NCBI GenBank assembly: GCA_021521415.1
Contig: JAIQDT010003810.1
Span: 124,001 to 188,000, forward strand
DNA length: 64,000 nucleotides
Source: Bidens hawaiensis
Taxonomy: Eukaryota; Streptophyta; Magnoliopsida; Asterales; Asteraceae
Reading direction: 5' to 3'
Part shown: piece after piece, positions 50,451-60,905 of the stretch
Layout: each line of letters opens with the position of its first letter
Numbering within the stretch: position 1 is the stretch's first letter
Program-made: the position numbers and the translations under genes
The notes under the pieces: generated by a model
What the model saw: only the letters and a program-made list of their open reading frames with translations
Databases searched by the model: none
Told to the model about the DNA's origin: nothing

Positions 50451-50949
50451 TTTTTGAGAGTTTGTGGTATGATGATCTTTTTGATCGTTGCTTGTATTTC
50501 TTTTATGTCCGTTTAGTACGTATTCTTGATTAAGCGATTCATCGTTTTTAGTGAATCACTTTGGGTTTTTGGGCAAAGAATTTTGATAATAATCGTAATA
50601 ACTCATTTAAAGGTATATCGTGTCATTTTGGGTTCTTTCACAATTTTATTGGATCTAGATAAGTTTCCCATATTATCAATTTATACCATCATTGCGTTCT
50701 TCTTGAAATAACAGAAGCATCGATTCTAAAATTAGGAAAGATCGATCAAAGTACCTTCTTTGGTGGTAGAAAATCATTTACCATGAACCACCATTGTCCA
50801 ATGTAAGTTCTTTTTGCGTTGGTTCTTTAACGTATTATAATGGATCCCTTTTGGATGACATGTGAATCATTGTTTTAAATGCTTCTATCTATAAATGCTA
50901 TGTTTTTAACATAGATTGTTTTGTAAACTACAGGATAGTAAGAAAGCTG

Positions 50950-51300
50950 AATCTTTTGCTACAATTTATTAAGTTTGATGATTTGCATTTTGTCGAGAAG
51001 AAAGGTAGTTCAGAGTTCGAACCACCCGTCCCCCCCCCCCTCTCTCCACCACAAGAAAGTGACGTGTATCTGAGCGAACCGTGGTGGACGCTACTCGTGT
51101 CCGGGGCAAATATCGTCTACTGGTGCCGGAAAAGAACAAATCAAATTCAAGTATTTGCCCAATTTGCAAAAGAGATTTGTTCCATGTAAAGGCACTAAAT
51201 GACCATTTGAGGTGGCAATCAGAAGAGGATCGTGCAACAGCAGGGGTGAGAGTTACCAGGGCAAGCATCACCACTAATCAAAAAGTCAAATGATTTGCAT
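50950..51300 (+). pseudogene. gene remnant with degenerate C2H2-like finger
   Basis: Frame A reads LLQFIKFDDLHFVEKKGSSEF and continues Pro-rich. An overlapping frame from 51081 reads ICPICKRDLFHVKALNDHLR, with Cys-x2-Cys-x12-His spacing but Gln/Ser where the last His is expected. The phrase tgatttgcattttgtcgaga recurs at 51290, and the third unit copy near 55045 reads ITKFDGLHLVLKED, so this is probably an exon end of a decayed gene family. I cannot name the family. Confidence in coding is low. Confidence 0.35.
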
Positions 51301-52290
51301 TTTGTCGAGAACGAAGGTGGCTCAAGCCGCATATGACGCCTACATCATTGACATTAAACCCAATATATTTTACATCACCGGATTTACATTAATTTCAACA
51401 ATTAACAAGCAGACCAAGTTTAAGTGGGCAAACTGAGATTCTTGTGTAGGATGCTTGTTAACATACTAAGATAGATTGTAAATATTTGACTTCCATATAA
51501 AATATCCATGTAACTTTATTTTGTGTATCATTGTTGTTTCCAATCAAACTTGTTTAATATAGTTGTTAAGAATCCAAAAGTGATGATGCACGTTATTGAC
51601 ACTAACTAAATTTTAAGATGAATGCTATCAATTATGTATTCTTTGTGGAACTAAGGCTCGTGTAACACTATCACCATGCATTTACCAAATTATGTTAGAA
51701 TTCCCAAAACACAATCCTCTAGTGATCTTTGAACAACCACATTCCAATGTTGTGAATGATTATTTCACAACTCAACAAGTAACAGAAATAGGTATAAAAT
51801 CATATAGGTTTCTACTGATATTCTGAATTACACAAACGAGAACCGAATGGAAAACAAGATAACTGATAAAGAAGGAGATGAGAAACTTAGAATTCAAAGA
51901 GTATGAGATGGGAGGAAGAAGTCAACAACATTCCAATCAATTTTCATCATATCCACCGTCTCGATCTCTATTCGCTTTATAATCTGTGACTGATGCAACA
52001 GCTCAGTTGGGCTCTTTAGATGGGCTATTAAGTTGGGCCATTTGGGCTAGTATGGTTCATAACATAATCAACCAGCAAAAATCATTTCCGGTGTTGTGCC
52101 TTCCGCCTCAATTGTCTGTACTAGAGACACCTGCTCGTTTGGATACAACAGTCACGTGAAAACGGGGTGTTCATATAAGTTCATTAACAATTATGTTAAC
52201 ACGTTTTAATTTTACAACTATAATCATGTGGCATAGTATTAGTTATGTTGTTTGATCGATATTCGAGTCAGTATTAGTGGGGGACCCAAA

Positions 52291-52301
52291 TTTTTTTTTT
52301 T

Positions 52302-52332
<31 letters not shown>

Positions 52333-52335
52333 GGG
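52291..52335. repeat. T21 followed directly by G24
   Basis: A pure T run of 21 is joined to a pure G run of 24, then G-rich sequence to about 52370. Such a long G run is prone to polymerase slippage and to sequencing error. Confidence 0.9.
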
Positions 52336-53214
52336 AGTGGGAGTGGGAGGAGGGGAAGGGGGGGTTAAACGAATCATTTTTCTATATAATTTTTTTCTGG
52401 GCCCAGATCGGGACATATAAAAAACATCATCGGGACATATAAAAAACATCATCAAACTAACTGTATATAATCAAAAATATCTTTATAAATCCATTATGTA
52501 ACTAACCAAGGAATGAAAGAAACCTTACCTACATTAGATTGATCGATGACCGCTGGCGAGAATCCGGATTAACGATGGTGAGCTGGCGGAGGGTCAAGGG
52601 ATGATGGCTTGATCCGCGCTTTAGCCGCCTTGTGGCTTTGTTTTTTTCTTAGATAAGGTTTAAACCTTTAAAATCATGGGTTGGGCTAAGATGATTTATG
52701 GTCATTGCGCTTCAGTCACAAAAAAATGTTGGGCTTAAGTCACGATAGTTTTGAAATCAAAGAACAGGGAACAATTTATTATATATACGAAGAGGAGTAT
52801 ATAGCACTATGTCATGTAACTTGTAAAGAAATTTATATACTAATTTTGTTAATAGAATTGCATGTGTTTTATAATTTGCCGGTTAAAGCATATGCGATAA
52901 TAAGGATGCTATATTTATAACAACACAACCCTTTTTGTATGGTTGAACCAAATACTATTGTTATTTTTTGATTTATTTACATCTTTTCATAGAGACTTTT
53001 ATGAAGGTACTGTTAAACTTGAGAAAAGTGATTGTAACTCTAAGGTTGCTGATGCTTTACGAAAAGGATCGAGTATTGATCAACATGAAATTTCTTTTGT
53101 ACAAAACCTGAGTCAGTGCATATGTTTACTCGTCAGTTGCGAAGCTTGGACTAAGACACCGAGGGGGCCGGGCTCAAAATGTATAATAAATTTCACAAAC
53201 GAAGGCGGACGAGC

Positions 53215-53505
53215 TCAAATTTTCGGCCAAAAACGGCTAAATTTACACTACGTATAAAAATTTCGACTGAAAACGGCTAAATCTACACTACATATAAAAA
53301 ATTTCGCCCGAAAACGGCAAAAATTTACACTACGTATTAAAAATTTCGACCGAAAACGGCTAAATTTTACATTACATATAAAAAATTTCGACCGAAAATG
53401 GCTAAATTTTACGCTACGTATAAAAAATTTCAGCCGAAAACGACTAAATTTACACTACGTATAAAACTTTTCGGACGAAAACGTATAAATTTACACTGCT
53501 GCGTA
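53215..53505. repeat. about 43-bp tandem repeat, seven copies
   Basis: Each unit carries tttcg.ccgaaaacggctaaa followed by tttacactacgtataaaa. The TTTCGGCCGAAA core is self-complementary. Units differ by a few substitutions. A CG-rich block cgggccaccccgggccc follows. Confidence 0.85.
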
Positions 53506-53601
53506 AAAAAACAGGGGGGCGGGCCACCCCGGGCCCTTGAGAACCTTCGCCACTGTTACTCGCTGAATTGAGGGGACGTTAAAAAGAATGAGTTTGGATC
53601 A

Positions 53602-54165
53602 AATACAAATTAAATTAACATGCTAACTGTGTGAATAAAGTAGTGTAATTATATATACAAATAGTGTAATTATTTAAGTAATTACTATTGATGTTTTAAT
53701 TACACTATGTTGTATATATAATTACACCACTTGATTTGCGCAATTAGCATTTTTATTTTTTTAGAACAGTCAACAAACAGAGAATTGCCGAGGTACTCCA
53801 TGCAGGGTGACTCAATGGCAAAAGGCCACCGTTAGTTGGCCTTACTCAACTGTACGAAACCCTTAAGCGCCTCTAAGGCAATTCCGGGGAAACTCACCTG
53901 CTGAAGGCCCACTGGTGGTAAAACTCGGATGTCCTCAGGATCGAACTGAAGATCACAAAGATCTCAGTCTTTCTTCATTGAGCCACCCATACCCACTCCA
54001 AAGTGTTGTGAGTGAGGTTTAAACCTGAGTCTACAGTGAGAAACCTAGATTTCCTACCATTACACCACATTCGAAAGGACATAGGGTTTTAGGGATAAGG
54101 AGTACACCATTACACCAACTTAAACATTTTAATTAGCATGTTAATTTAATTTGTACATCAACTTT
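53602..54165. mobile_element. inverted-repeat element hosting a SINE
   Basis: acaaattaaattaacatgct at the left (about 53609) is matched in inverse at the right (about 54132-54152), with paired tgtaatt.. and gtgtaat.. words further in. The unit looks like a foldback MITE later entered by the SINE at 53755-54070. Confidence 0.45.
53755..54070 (-). mobile_element. tRNA-derived SINE with two box A/box B heads
   Basis: On the minus strand TGGTGTAATGG (54067-54057) fits Pol III box A, and GGTTTAAACC (54025-54016) fits a mutated box B. A second pair follows: TGGCTCAATGA (53985-53975) and GTTCGATCC (53947-53939). Box spacing in each head is tRNA-like. The body ends in an A-rich tail (aaaaaaataaaaat) near 53755. 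This suggests a dimeric SINE. Confidence 0.55.
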
Positions 54166-55128
54166 CCCCCAAAAGAATTATGTTAAAGTTAAACATTCCA
54201 ATAGTAAAGTTTTATTTTGTTGTTATTATTATTAGTTTTTTTTTCTTTAAGAGGGCTAAAGTTGAAGGACTTTTGTAGCAGTTTAATAGGACAGGAGGGG
54301 TTGTTTGTGCCAACTGCAAAAATGAGGAGTATATAATCATCGCTACTAGTGGATTTCGGTTACACACAACATTTAGGGTTTCACCGCGCCGATCCTGTGT
54401 TGTTCTCGATGTCTTCTTCGTCTGAGTTTTAATTCTCATTCTTCTTAGATTTTGAGAGTGTTTTGGTATGTTGATCTCTGTTTGATCATTGTTTGTGTTA
54501 TTTTATGTCTAATTAGTATGTATTATTGATTTAGTGGTTAATCATCTTTGGTGAATCATATTAAGGTTCTTGGGTTAAGGTTTTGGATAATGTAATCATA
54601 GTAGCACACTTAAAGTATATATCATGTTGTTTTGGGTTATTGATTAATTGTTATCAATGTATACCATCTTTGTCTTATTCTTGAAATAATAGAAGTGTCA
54701 ATTCTTGAATTAGGAAAGATCGATTAAAGTACGCGAACGTTTGAAAATTATTGAAAGATCAATCCATGGATAGCCAATATAGTGAGAGAGAGAGCTTTAC
54801 AATGGGCTAAAGTTAATCACCCTCGTTGGTGGCGGAGAATCATTTACCATGAACCACCATTGTTCACTGTAAGTTCTTTTTGTGTTGCTCGTTTAATGAA
54901 TTATAATCAATTCAAGTTGGATGACACATGAATCATTGTTTAGATGTCTAACGATTTCATCTATAATATCTGTTGTTTATAACGTAAAACATTATGTAAA
55001 CAACAGGTTGGTAAAAAAACCGGATTTTTGTCACAAATTACTAAGTTTGATGGTTTGCATTTAGTCTTGAAGGAAGATGCACAAGGAGCTAATGAGAATA
55101 GGTAATTAACTAACATGTTATTTGTACT

Positions 55129-55942
55129 CTTAGGGTCTGTTTGGTATGGGGTAATGGAATGGACGACAGAATGGAATGGACGTGGTAATGGAATGGACAA
55201 AGGAATGGAATGGGTTATTACCATTCCAATGAAATGTTTGGTTACCACATGCGAATGAAATGAATTATTACTTTGTATTGTTGGTAGGTAAGAAAAAAAT
55301 AAAATTAAAATGGTAGTGGTGGTGGGAGAGGTGGCGGTAACGATGGAGGTGGTGGTGGCGGTAACAATGGAGGTGGTGGTGGGCATCGGTGACGGTGGGC
55401 AGCGTGTGTGATGGTGGGACGATGATTGATGGATGCGGCGGGCGGCAGGAAGTGGTGGGTGGCTGGCACTGATGGAGATGGTTTGTGGAGGTGGGTGGTG
55501 GCGGCGGTGGACGCCGATGGTGGTGATTGGTGGCAGTGGCGGCGGTGGTGGGAAGCATTGAGATATATGCGGCGGCCAGCTGGCGGTGCTGGGTGGCTGG
55601 CACCGATGGCGATGGTTGGTGGAGGTGGTCATGGCGGCGGTGGACGACGATGATGGTGGCTGGTGGTAGCGGCGACGGTTGGTGGTGGTGGTGGGTGTTG
55701 ATGTTGGGTGGTGGTGGTGTTGGGAGGTTGGTGGAGGTGATGTAGGGTGAAGGAGAGAATGAAATGAAAAAAAAAATATCGGGGTATGGATGGAATGAAA
55801 TTGGGGTATTTTAGAGGGAATGAAATGGACTAGGTAATGGGTCATTCCATTCATTTGGTCAACCAAACACACTATTTTCCATTCCCTCACAATGGGTCAT
55901 TCAATTCCGTTCTTCATTCCTGCATATCAAACGCTACCTTAA
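55129..55942. mobile_element. MITE with GGT-rich minisatellite core
   Basis: The left end TTAGGGTCTGTTTGGTATGG and the reverse complement of the right end TTAAGGTAGCGTTTGATATG are imperfect inverted repeats. Next to them, both arms carry ggaatgg/ggtaatgg words in opposite orientation. The central 400 bp is a degenerate GGTGGTGGC array. The 309-codon minus-strand ORF across it is Pro/Thr/Ser/His-rich low complexity and not a gene. Confidence 0.6.
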
Positions 55943-56219
55943 TTAGTAAAGATCAACACACTATTGGCAACTTGGGTGATAATTTACTTTAAATACATTT
56001 AACAAAATAACAATAATTATTTTATAATTATTATATTATACAATATCTTATAAATAATGATAGTATCATGTCAAATTATATCGTCATATCATTTTAATCA
56101 AAACATATTATGTTGGTTATATCATATTATGACATATTGTATTTTATTATAACATAACATATAATAACATACGATGGTGTCATATCATGTTAAGTTAATA
56201 ATATCAAATCATAATTAGT

Positions 56220-56830
56220 AAAGTGTTAAAATTGTTCCTGAGGTTTAATCAAATATGTGAATTTCGTTCAAATAATTTACTTTGTGCAATTGAACCATCA
56301 ACATTTTTCCTTCTTGCCAATTTCGTCTAAATCGTTAAATCCGTTTGATTTTTAACGTTAAGTCAAGACGAAGTGATCATTTTAGTTTATTTATTGTTTT
56401 AACATAATTTGCCATCATCATCATCTACCACCCACAGACTACCACCATTACGACATGGGCCATTGCTTCTGAAAAATTCATTATCACCACCGACGCACAC
56501 CACCTCCGGCCATCAACCTCCCCTTTCCCTCTTGCCGTCACCATCCACGGATCTGTTCGTCACCAATAACCACCACCGGCACTCAAGCAACACCACCACC
56601 ACCACAGTTCCCAAAAACCGTTGCAGCATGTCATCGGAAAAACGAACCATCGCAATAAAATCCCCAATGTGGCCCACCCATCTTAACTTCATATCTGAAC
56701 CCGACGCTGGCTGAAACGAGGCACTAGTGGAGGCTGGAAAATACGGGAACCTCAATTGTTGAGTTGCACAAGAAAAACCATTGGGATGGAAGTCACATAT
56801 TTGAGGAAACCTCAAGGATGTTATAGCACT
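56220..56830. repeat. dispersed-repeat-like sequence, no gene
   Basis: Begins aagtgttaaaattgttcctg with a phrase style (cctgaggtttaatcaaat..) common in plant dispersed repeats, followed by a CCACCA-rich stretch. Overlapping ORFs of about 100 codons on both strands are low-complexity. The element class is not assigned. Confidence 0.35.
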
Positions 56831-57448
56831 TTACTCAATCATAATACATTTACATCTTAAATAAATATAAACAAAATCTTCTTACAGTTTCTCAAGCTAC
56901 CAAATTGTTTTATTTGTAAATGGGGGTTTCTCATGCATTTGACCCGAATTCACGGGTATGTGTCCCACCAAATCCAGATAGTCCTTAAACGTGTTATAAC
57001 ATCTCATTGAATTAAAAATTAATCTCACCAAATATTTGATATGAAAATCCTATAAACTAGTGATATAATAAAAATTAATATCCGATATTTTTTTATAAAA
57101 AATATATATTATTTATAATTAAGAAAAAAATTTATAGTAAAAAAAGTAAGCGGGTCATGGGTCTCACCAAACCTAGATAGCCTTTAAACCATGTTATAAA
57201 ATCTCATTTATTTGTGAAACCCTTTCAGTTTTATGAAAAGTTCGCTTGGATTTATCCATGGTTTGGCTAGTTTATTTCTTATCCCTAAAATTCTATTTCA
57301 GTCGGATATATAATTAGAATAAATAAACAGGAGTTGGTTTGTTTATAATTATTTTTAACTATGTTAAATATGTTATATATATAGAATGTCATTTTTCCCT
57401 TTCCTTGCCTTGTAAGATTAAGATAAGGGCGCAACTACTCGCTTCAAT

Positions 57449-57649
57449 CTATTTCTTTATCTCCCCGTGAATCGTATGTTTGTAACAATATGGACAGAAT
57501 TTTCGTAACTCCAATCGATTAGGCGTATTGTGCCGGTTCTTTTGAGTAATATATCTGGAAATGCCCGTTGATTCCTTATTAACACCGTTTCGAACACAAG
57601 CGGTACATTCCAAAAGAACCAGTATTCGCACATCTTTACCCTTGGCCAT
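57449..57649 (-). CDS. rpl33: plastid rpl33 copy (bL33), full-length in nuclear DNA
   Basis: bL33 is a small zinc-ribbon protein of the plastid 50S subunit. The 66-codon frame is complete ([20 protein letters not shown] to [12 protein letters not shown]), the plastid length, with ECTACVR and CPYCYKH Cys pairs intact. It lies beside AT-rich plastid-type spacer. As a nuclear copy without a transit peptide or nuclear promoter it is not expected to function; its intactness points to a recent transfer. Confidence 0.9.
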   Translation of the reverse strand: MAKGKDVRILVLLECTACVRNGVNKESTGISRYITQKNRHNTPNRLELRKFCPYCYKHTIHGEIKK

Positions 57650-57773
57650 GAACCTCCTTTGGATTTTTCATTTACTCAACTCTTCCTCTTTCAATCCGAA
57701 ACGAAAAAGAAGAAAGGAAGGGAAAAAAATAGAATTTGTAACTTGCTATCCTCTTATGCAAGATTTCACTACA

Positions 57774-58866
57774 CTCTATATGTATATGTATGTTAGAACT
57801 TCTTCTAACAACCTATGCATTCTGTTATCATTTCCAATTGGACGATCCATTAATCCAACTAGTAGAGGACTATAAATGGATCAATTTTTTTGATTTCTGT
57901 TGGAAATTAGGAATAGATGGGCTGTCTATAGGGCACATTTTATTAATAGGATTTATCACTACTTTAGCTACTTTAGCGGCCTGGCCTGTTACTCGGGATT
58001 CTCGATTATTCCATTTCTTGATGTTAGCAATGTATAGTGGTCAAATAGGATCATTTTCTTCTCGGGACCTTTTACTTTTTTTCATCATGTGGGAATTAGA
58101 ATTAATTCCAGTTTATCTACTTATATCTATGTGGGGAGGAAAGAAACATCTCTACTCAGCCACAAACTTTATTTTGTACGCGGTGGGGGGTTCTATTTTT
58201 CTCTTAATGGGATTTTTGGGTATCGGTTTATATGGTTCTAATGAACCAACATTAAATTTTGAAACATCAGTTTGGCTTTGGAAATAATATTCTATATTGG
58301 ATTTTTTATTGCTTTTGCTGTCAAATTGCTGATTCTACCTCTACATACATGGTTACCAGATACCCACGGAGAGGCGCATTACAGTACTTGTATGCTTCTA
58401 GCCGGAATTTTATTAAAAATGGGAGCGTATGGATTGATTCGGATTAATATGGAATTATTACCACACGCTCATTCTATATTTTCTCCTTGGTTGATGATAG
58501 TAGGCACAATACAAATAATCTATGCAGCTTCAACATCTCCTAGCCAACGTAATTTAAAAAAAAGAATAGCCTATTCCTCTGTATCTCATATGGGTTTCAT
58601 ACTTATAGGAATTGCTTCGATAACCGATACGGGACTAAATGAAGCTATTTTACAAATAATCTCTCATGGCTTTATTGGCGCTGCACTTTTTTTCTTAGCA
58701 GGAACGAGCTATGATAGAATACGTCTTGCTTATCTCGACGAAATGGGCAGAGTAGCTATCCCCATGCCAAAAATATTTACAATGTTCAGTAGCTTTTCCA
58801 TGGCTTCCCTTGCATTACCGGGTATGAGTGGTTTTGTTGCAGAAGTGATAGTCTTTTTAGGAATAA
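57774..58866 (+). pseudogene. ndhD: plastid ndhD fragment (NDH-1 subunit 4), truncated both ends
   Basis: NdhD is a proton-pumping, antiporter-like subunit of the thylakoid NDH complex. Readable parts include [55 protein letters not shown] and [13 protein letters not shown] up to [14 protein letters not shown]. Roughly the first 45 and last 130 residues of the plastid protein are absent. Around 58267-58272 a stretch encoding about seven residues is missing and the frame shifts, ending the upstream frame at 58287. A few residues differ from conserved plastid sequence (for example His at GHILLI). It is a pseudogene. Confidence 0.92.
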
Positions 58867-59953
58867 CTAGCAAAAGTGCCCGCGCGTTGCTACGGGTTCG
58901 CGTAAATTATCCCCCCATATTGGTTTGTAGTGTTTGGTATGGTGTGTAATGGGTAATCAATGCAAGCGAGCTGTCGCGTATGCATATGGTTTGTTGGATG
59001 TTTTTTGTGCGGGGTTGCACACTTATATATTGACAATGCATACATATACATCGTTTTATGTGAAATGGTTGTTAATAAAGTAGTTTTGTGGGTTTTATGA
59101 TTTATAATCAACATAAATTGATTATGTGTTAGTTGGTAAGTAGTTAGACTGGATTTCTAATGCGAAAGTTGTATTGAATTCCATTGTTTATTTTTTTATT
59201 CATGATGAAGCATTAGATGTATTAGAATCCAAAAAGGAATGATACATAACTTGTTAGGTATTGCTTTTGGTTAAAAGTTTTTAAATCCGGGAATATATGT
59301 ATATAAACTCTAATTATAAGTTTGTAAATAAGTCGAGTGAATGGCATACAGATTAACAACCGTAATCCTTTTATATATAACACAAACCGAACTACATCTG
59401 GATAATGGGTAAGCGAGCAACAAGCATACAGATGAAATTATGGTTGTTTAAAAGAAATAACATGTCATTGTAAAAGACATTATAATTTGTGTAATTAACT
59501 CATGAATGAAAATTTGTGAAAACTATTTTTTATGAGTAATCTACAATAACAATTTGATTGGATGATTATATATTTGTAATTATTATAGGTGAAGTAATGG
59601 ATTATTGATACATTATTGTAACGTGGTTTGTAACTTTGCTTTTAGAGTTACTTTAGTTTTTAATATAAATTTTTGGTGGTCGAATTATTTCATATCAGAA
59701 AAGCGGAGGCTATCGCAACTGCCCGTAGTAGTTTGTATGGTGCGTATAAGTGTATGTCTAGTATGTTATATTTAACCATTATTTGGCCCGTATGTACACG
59801 AATTGTGTATGTGAAAAAAAATTACAAAATCTATGAGTGACAAAAAATGTAATTTTAATAAGATGTTAATCATGCACAATTGCAAACAAAAAAAAACAAT
59901 GTATAATATGACTAATAATATCTTGTCATAACGGCATGTTTTGCCTTGCATTA

Positions 59954-60003
<50 letters not shown>
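58867..60003 (-). mobile_element. possible non-autonomous Helitron
   Basis: On the minus strand the sequence ends ACCCGTAGCAACGCGCGGGC, a short spacer, then CTAG followed by T. That is the hairpin plus CTRR form of a Helitron 3' terminus, inserted next to a T. ndhD similarity stops exactly there. The other end is uncertain; a minus-strand TCTCTATATATA start near 60000 would fit. No Rep/helicase is encoded, and the stem is short (CCCG/CGGG). Confidence 0.4.

Positions 60004-60004
<1 letters not shown>
59951..60004. repeat. (AT)n-(GA)n compound microsatellite
   Basis: An AT dinucleotide run with one c, followed by about nine GA repeats. Confidence 0.9.
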
Positions 60005-60005
<1 letters not shown>

Positions 60006-60395
60006 AATAAACACATATACAACTATTTCCAAAAGTTGTCTTCCAAGCTCACGAACAGAATTAATCAGAAACGAACAATATTTTTGACAGAAATTTGTAT
60101 AAACTTGGACCGAGCTTCTAAAAAACCCGATGATGATAACATGGCATCACTGTCATTGCTAGATTAGTAATATGGCTAAATGTCTAATGTTGCAAACAAA
60201 TACCAGTAACCAATTACAATACAAATATGATTATGATAGGCAAACTGTTTTTGCATTTGCACAAAACTGAAAAAAAAAAGTTACAAAACAAAAAAAAAAT
60301 TAAAAAGACAAATAATTAAGAAATAAATGAAAGCATATCGTGATCTATCGACATCTTGTCTTGCAAGCTCATGTGAAATATCAATTTTAATCATG

Positions 60396-60905
60396 GCAAC
60401 TTCATGATATTTGTTTATTGTTCGAACAACTTTGGTTGTTGCTGGTTTTTTTTCTTATCATTATCCAAACACTTCAAAAATTGCCGAAGGTATCAACCGT
60501 TTATTCCAACCAGGACAGTTGTGATATATGACCATAATATTGCTAGTTATAAGAATTTAAAGTTATAGATATCGTCAAGATGATTGTTTGACTTTATTTG
60601 AGTCAAGATGTAGCAAATCACGCAGGTCTCCTTAGTGTTATGATGCTTGTTTATCGATCAAACAAATTTGATTGTTGCTGATTTTTTCTTTTCATTATCC
60701 AAACACTTCAAAAGTTTCCAAAGGTATCAATATTGTTAACTGTGAAGGTTGTGAAATTTAAAGTTAATACACAATCACTTGAGGTTGTGAAATATGACCG
60801 CAATATTGTTAGTTATAAAAATTTAAAGTTCTATGGTATCGTCAAGCTAATCGTTTGAGTTTATTTGAGTCAAAATGTAGCAAATCACGCACATATCCTC
60901 AATGT
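60396..60905. repeat. tandem duplication of about 250 bp
   Basis: 60396-60640 and 60641-60905 share in order ttgttgctg, cattatccaaacacttcaaa, ggtatcaa, ttgtgaaatatgacc.., gttataa.aatttaaagtt, atcgtcaag and tttgagtcaa.atgtagcaaa, with about 10-15 percent visible differences. Noncoding. Confidence 0.75.

Larger units (their letters stand above)
52960..55110 (+). repeat. gene-upstream-like unit, copy 3 of 3 (interrupted)
   Basis: Near 52980-53140, gaaggtactgttaaacttga, gatcaacatgaaatttctttt and gcatatgtttactcg match 50040-50150. From 54235, gctaaagttgaaggactttt, agtatataatcatcgctact and tttagggtttcaccgcgccg match 50255-50410. 54780-55100 parallels 50750-51010. Between the two halves lie a 43-bp minisatellite, an inverted-repeat element and a SINE. 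Confidence 0.55.
57388..58866. other. nuclear insertion of plastid DNA (NUPT), composite
   Basis: Two plastid genes are recognisable in one 1.5-kb block: rpl33 (minus) and ndhD (plus). In typical angiosperm plastomes rpl33 lies in the large single-copy region and ndhD in the small one, so the block is a fusion of two plastid segments. The junction is between about 57650 and 57773. Copying through mitochondrial DNA first is possible. The left edge is approximate; the right edge coincides with a Helitron-like terminus at 58867. Confidence 0.85.

Noticed and set aside
53215..53505. CRISPR-like array
   Set aside because: Units are contiguous with no unique spacers, in a plant nuclear context. 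This is an ordinary minisatellite.
53939..54067. Functional tRNA genes
   Set aside because: Box A and B matches exist, but the acceptor-stem pairing and anticodon arm cannot be drawn and an A-rich tail follows, so a SINE is the better reading.
55426..55745. Gly/Trp-rich plus-strand ORFs
   Set aside because: These are the same GGT array read in other frames.
54961..55890. 309-codon minus-strand ORF, His/Pro/Ser/Thr-rich
   Set aside because: It is produced by the GGT-rich array of a MITE. There is no domain, the amino-acid content is periodic low complexity, and it spans the element's inverted arms.
59772..60167. ORFs with IYIYIYIY and ERERER runs
   Set aside because: Translations of the (AT)n-(GA)n microsatellite.
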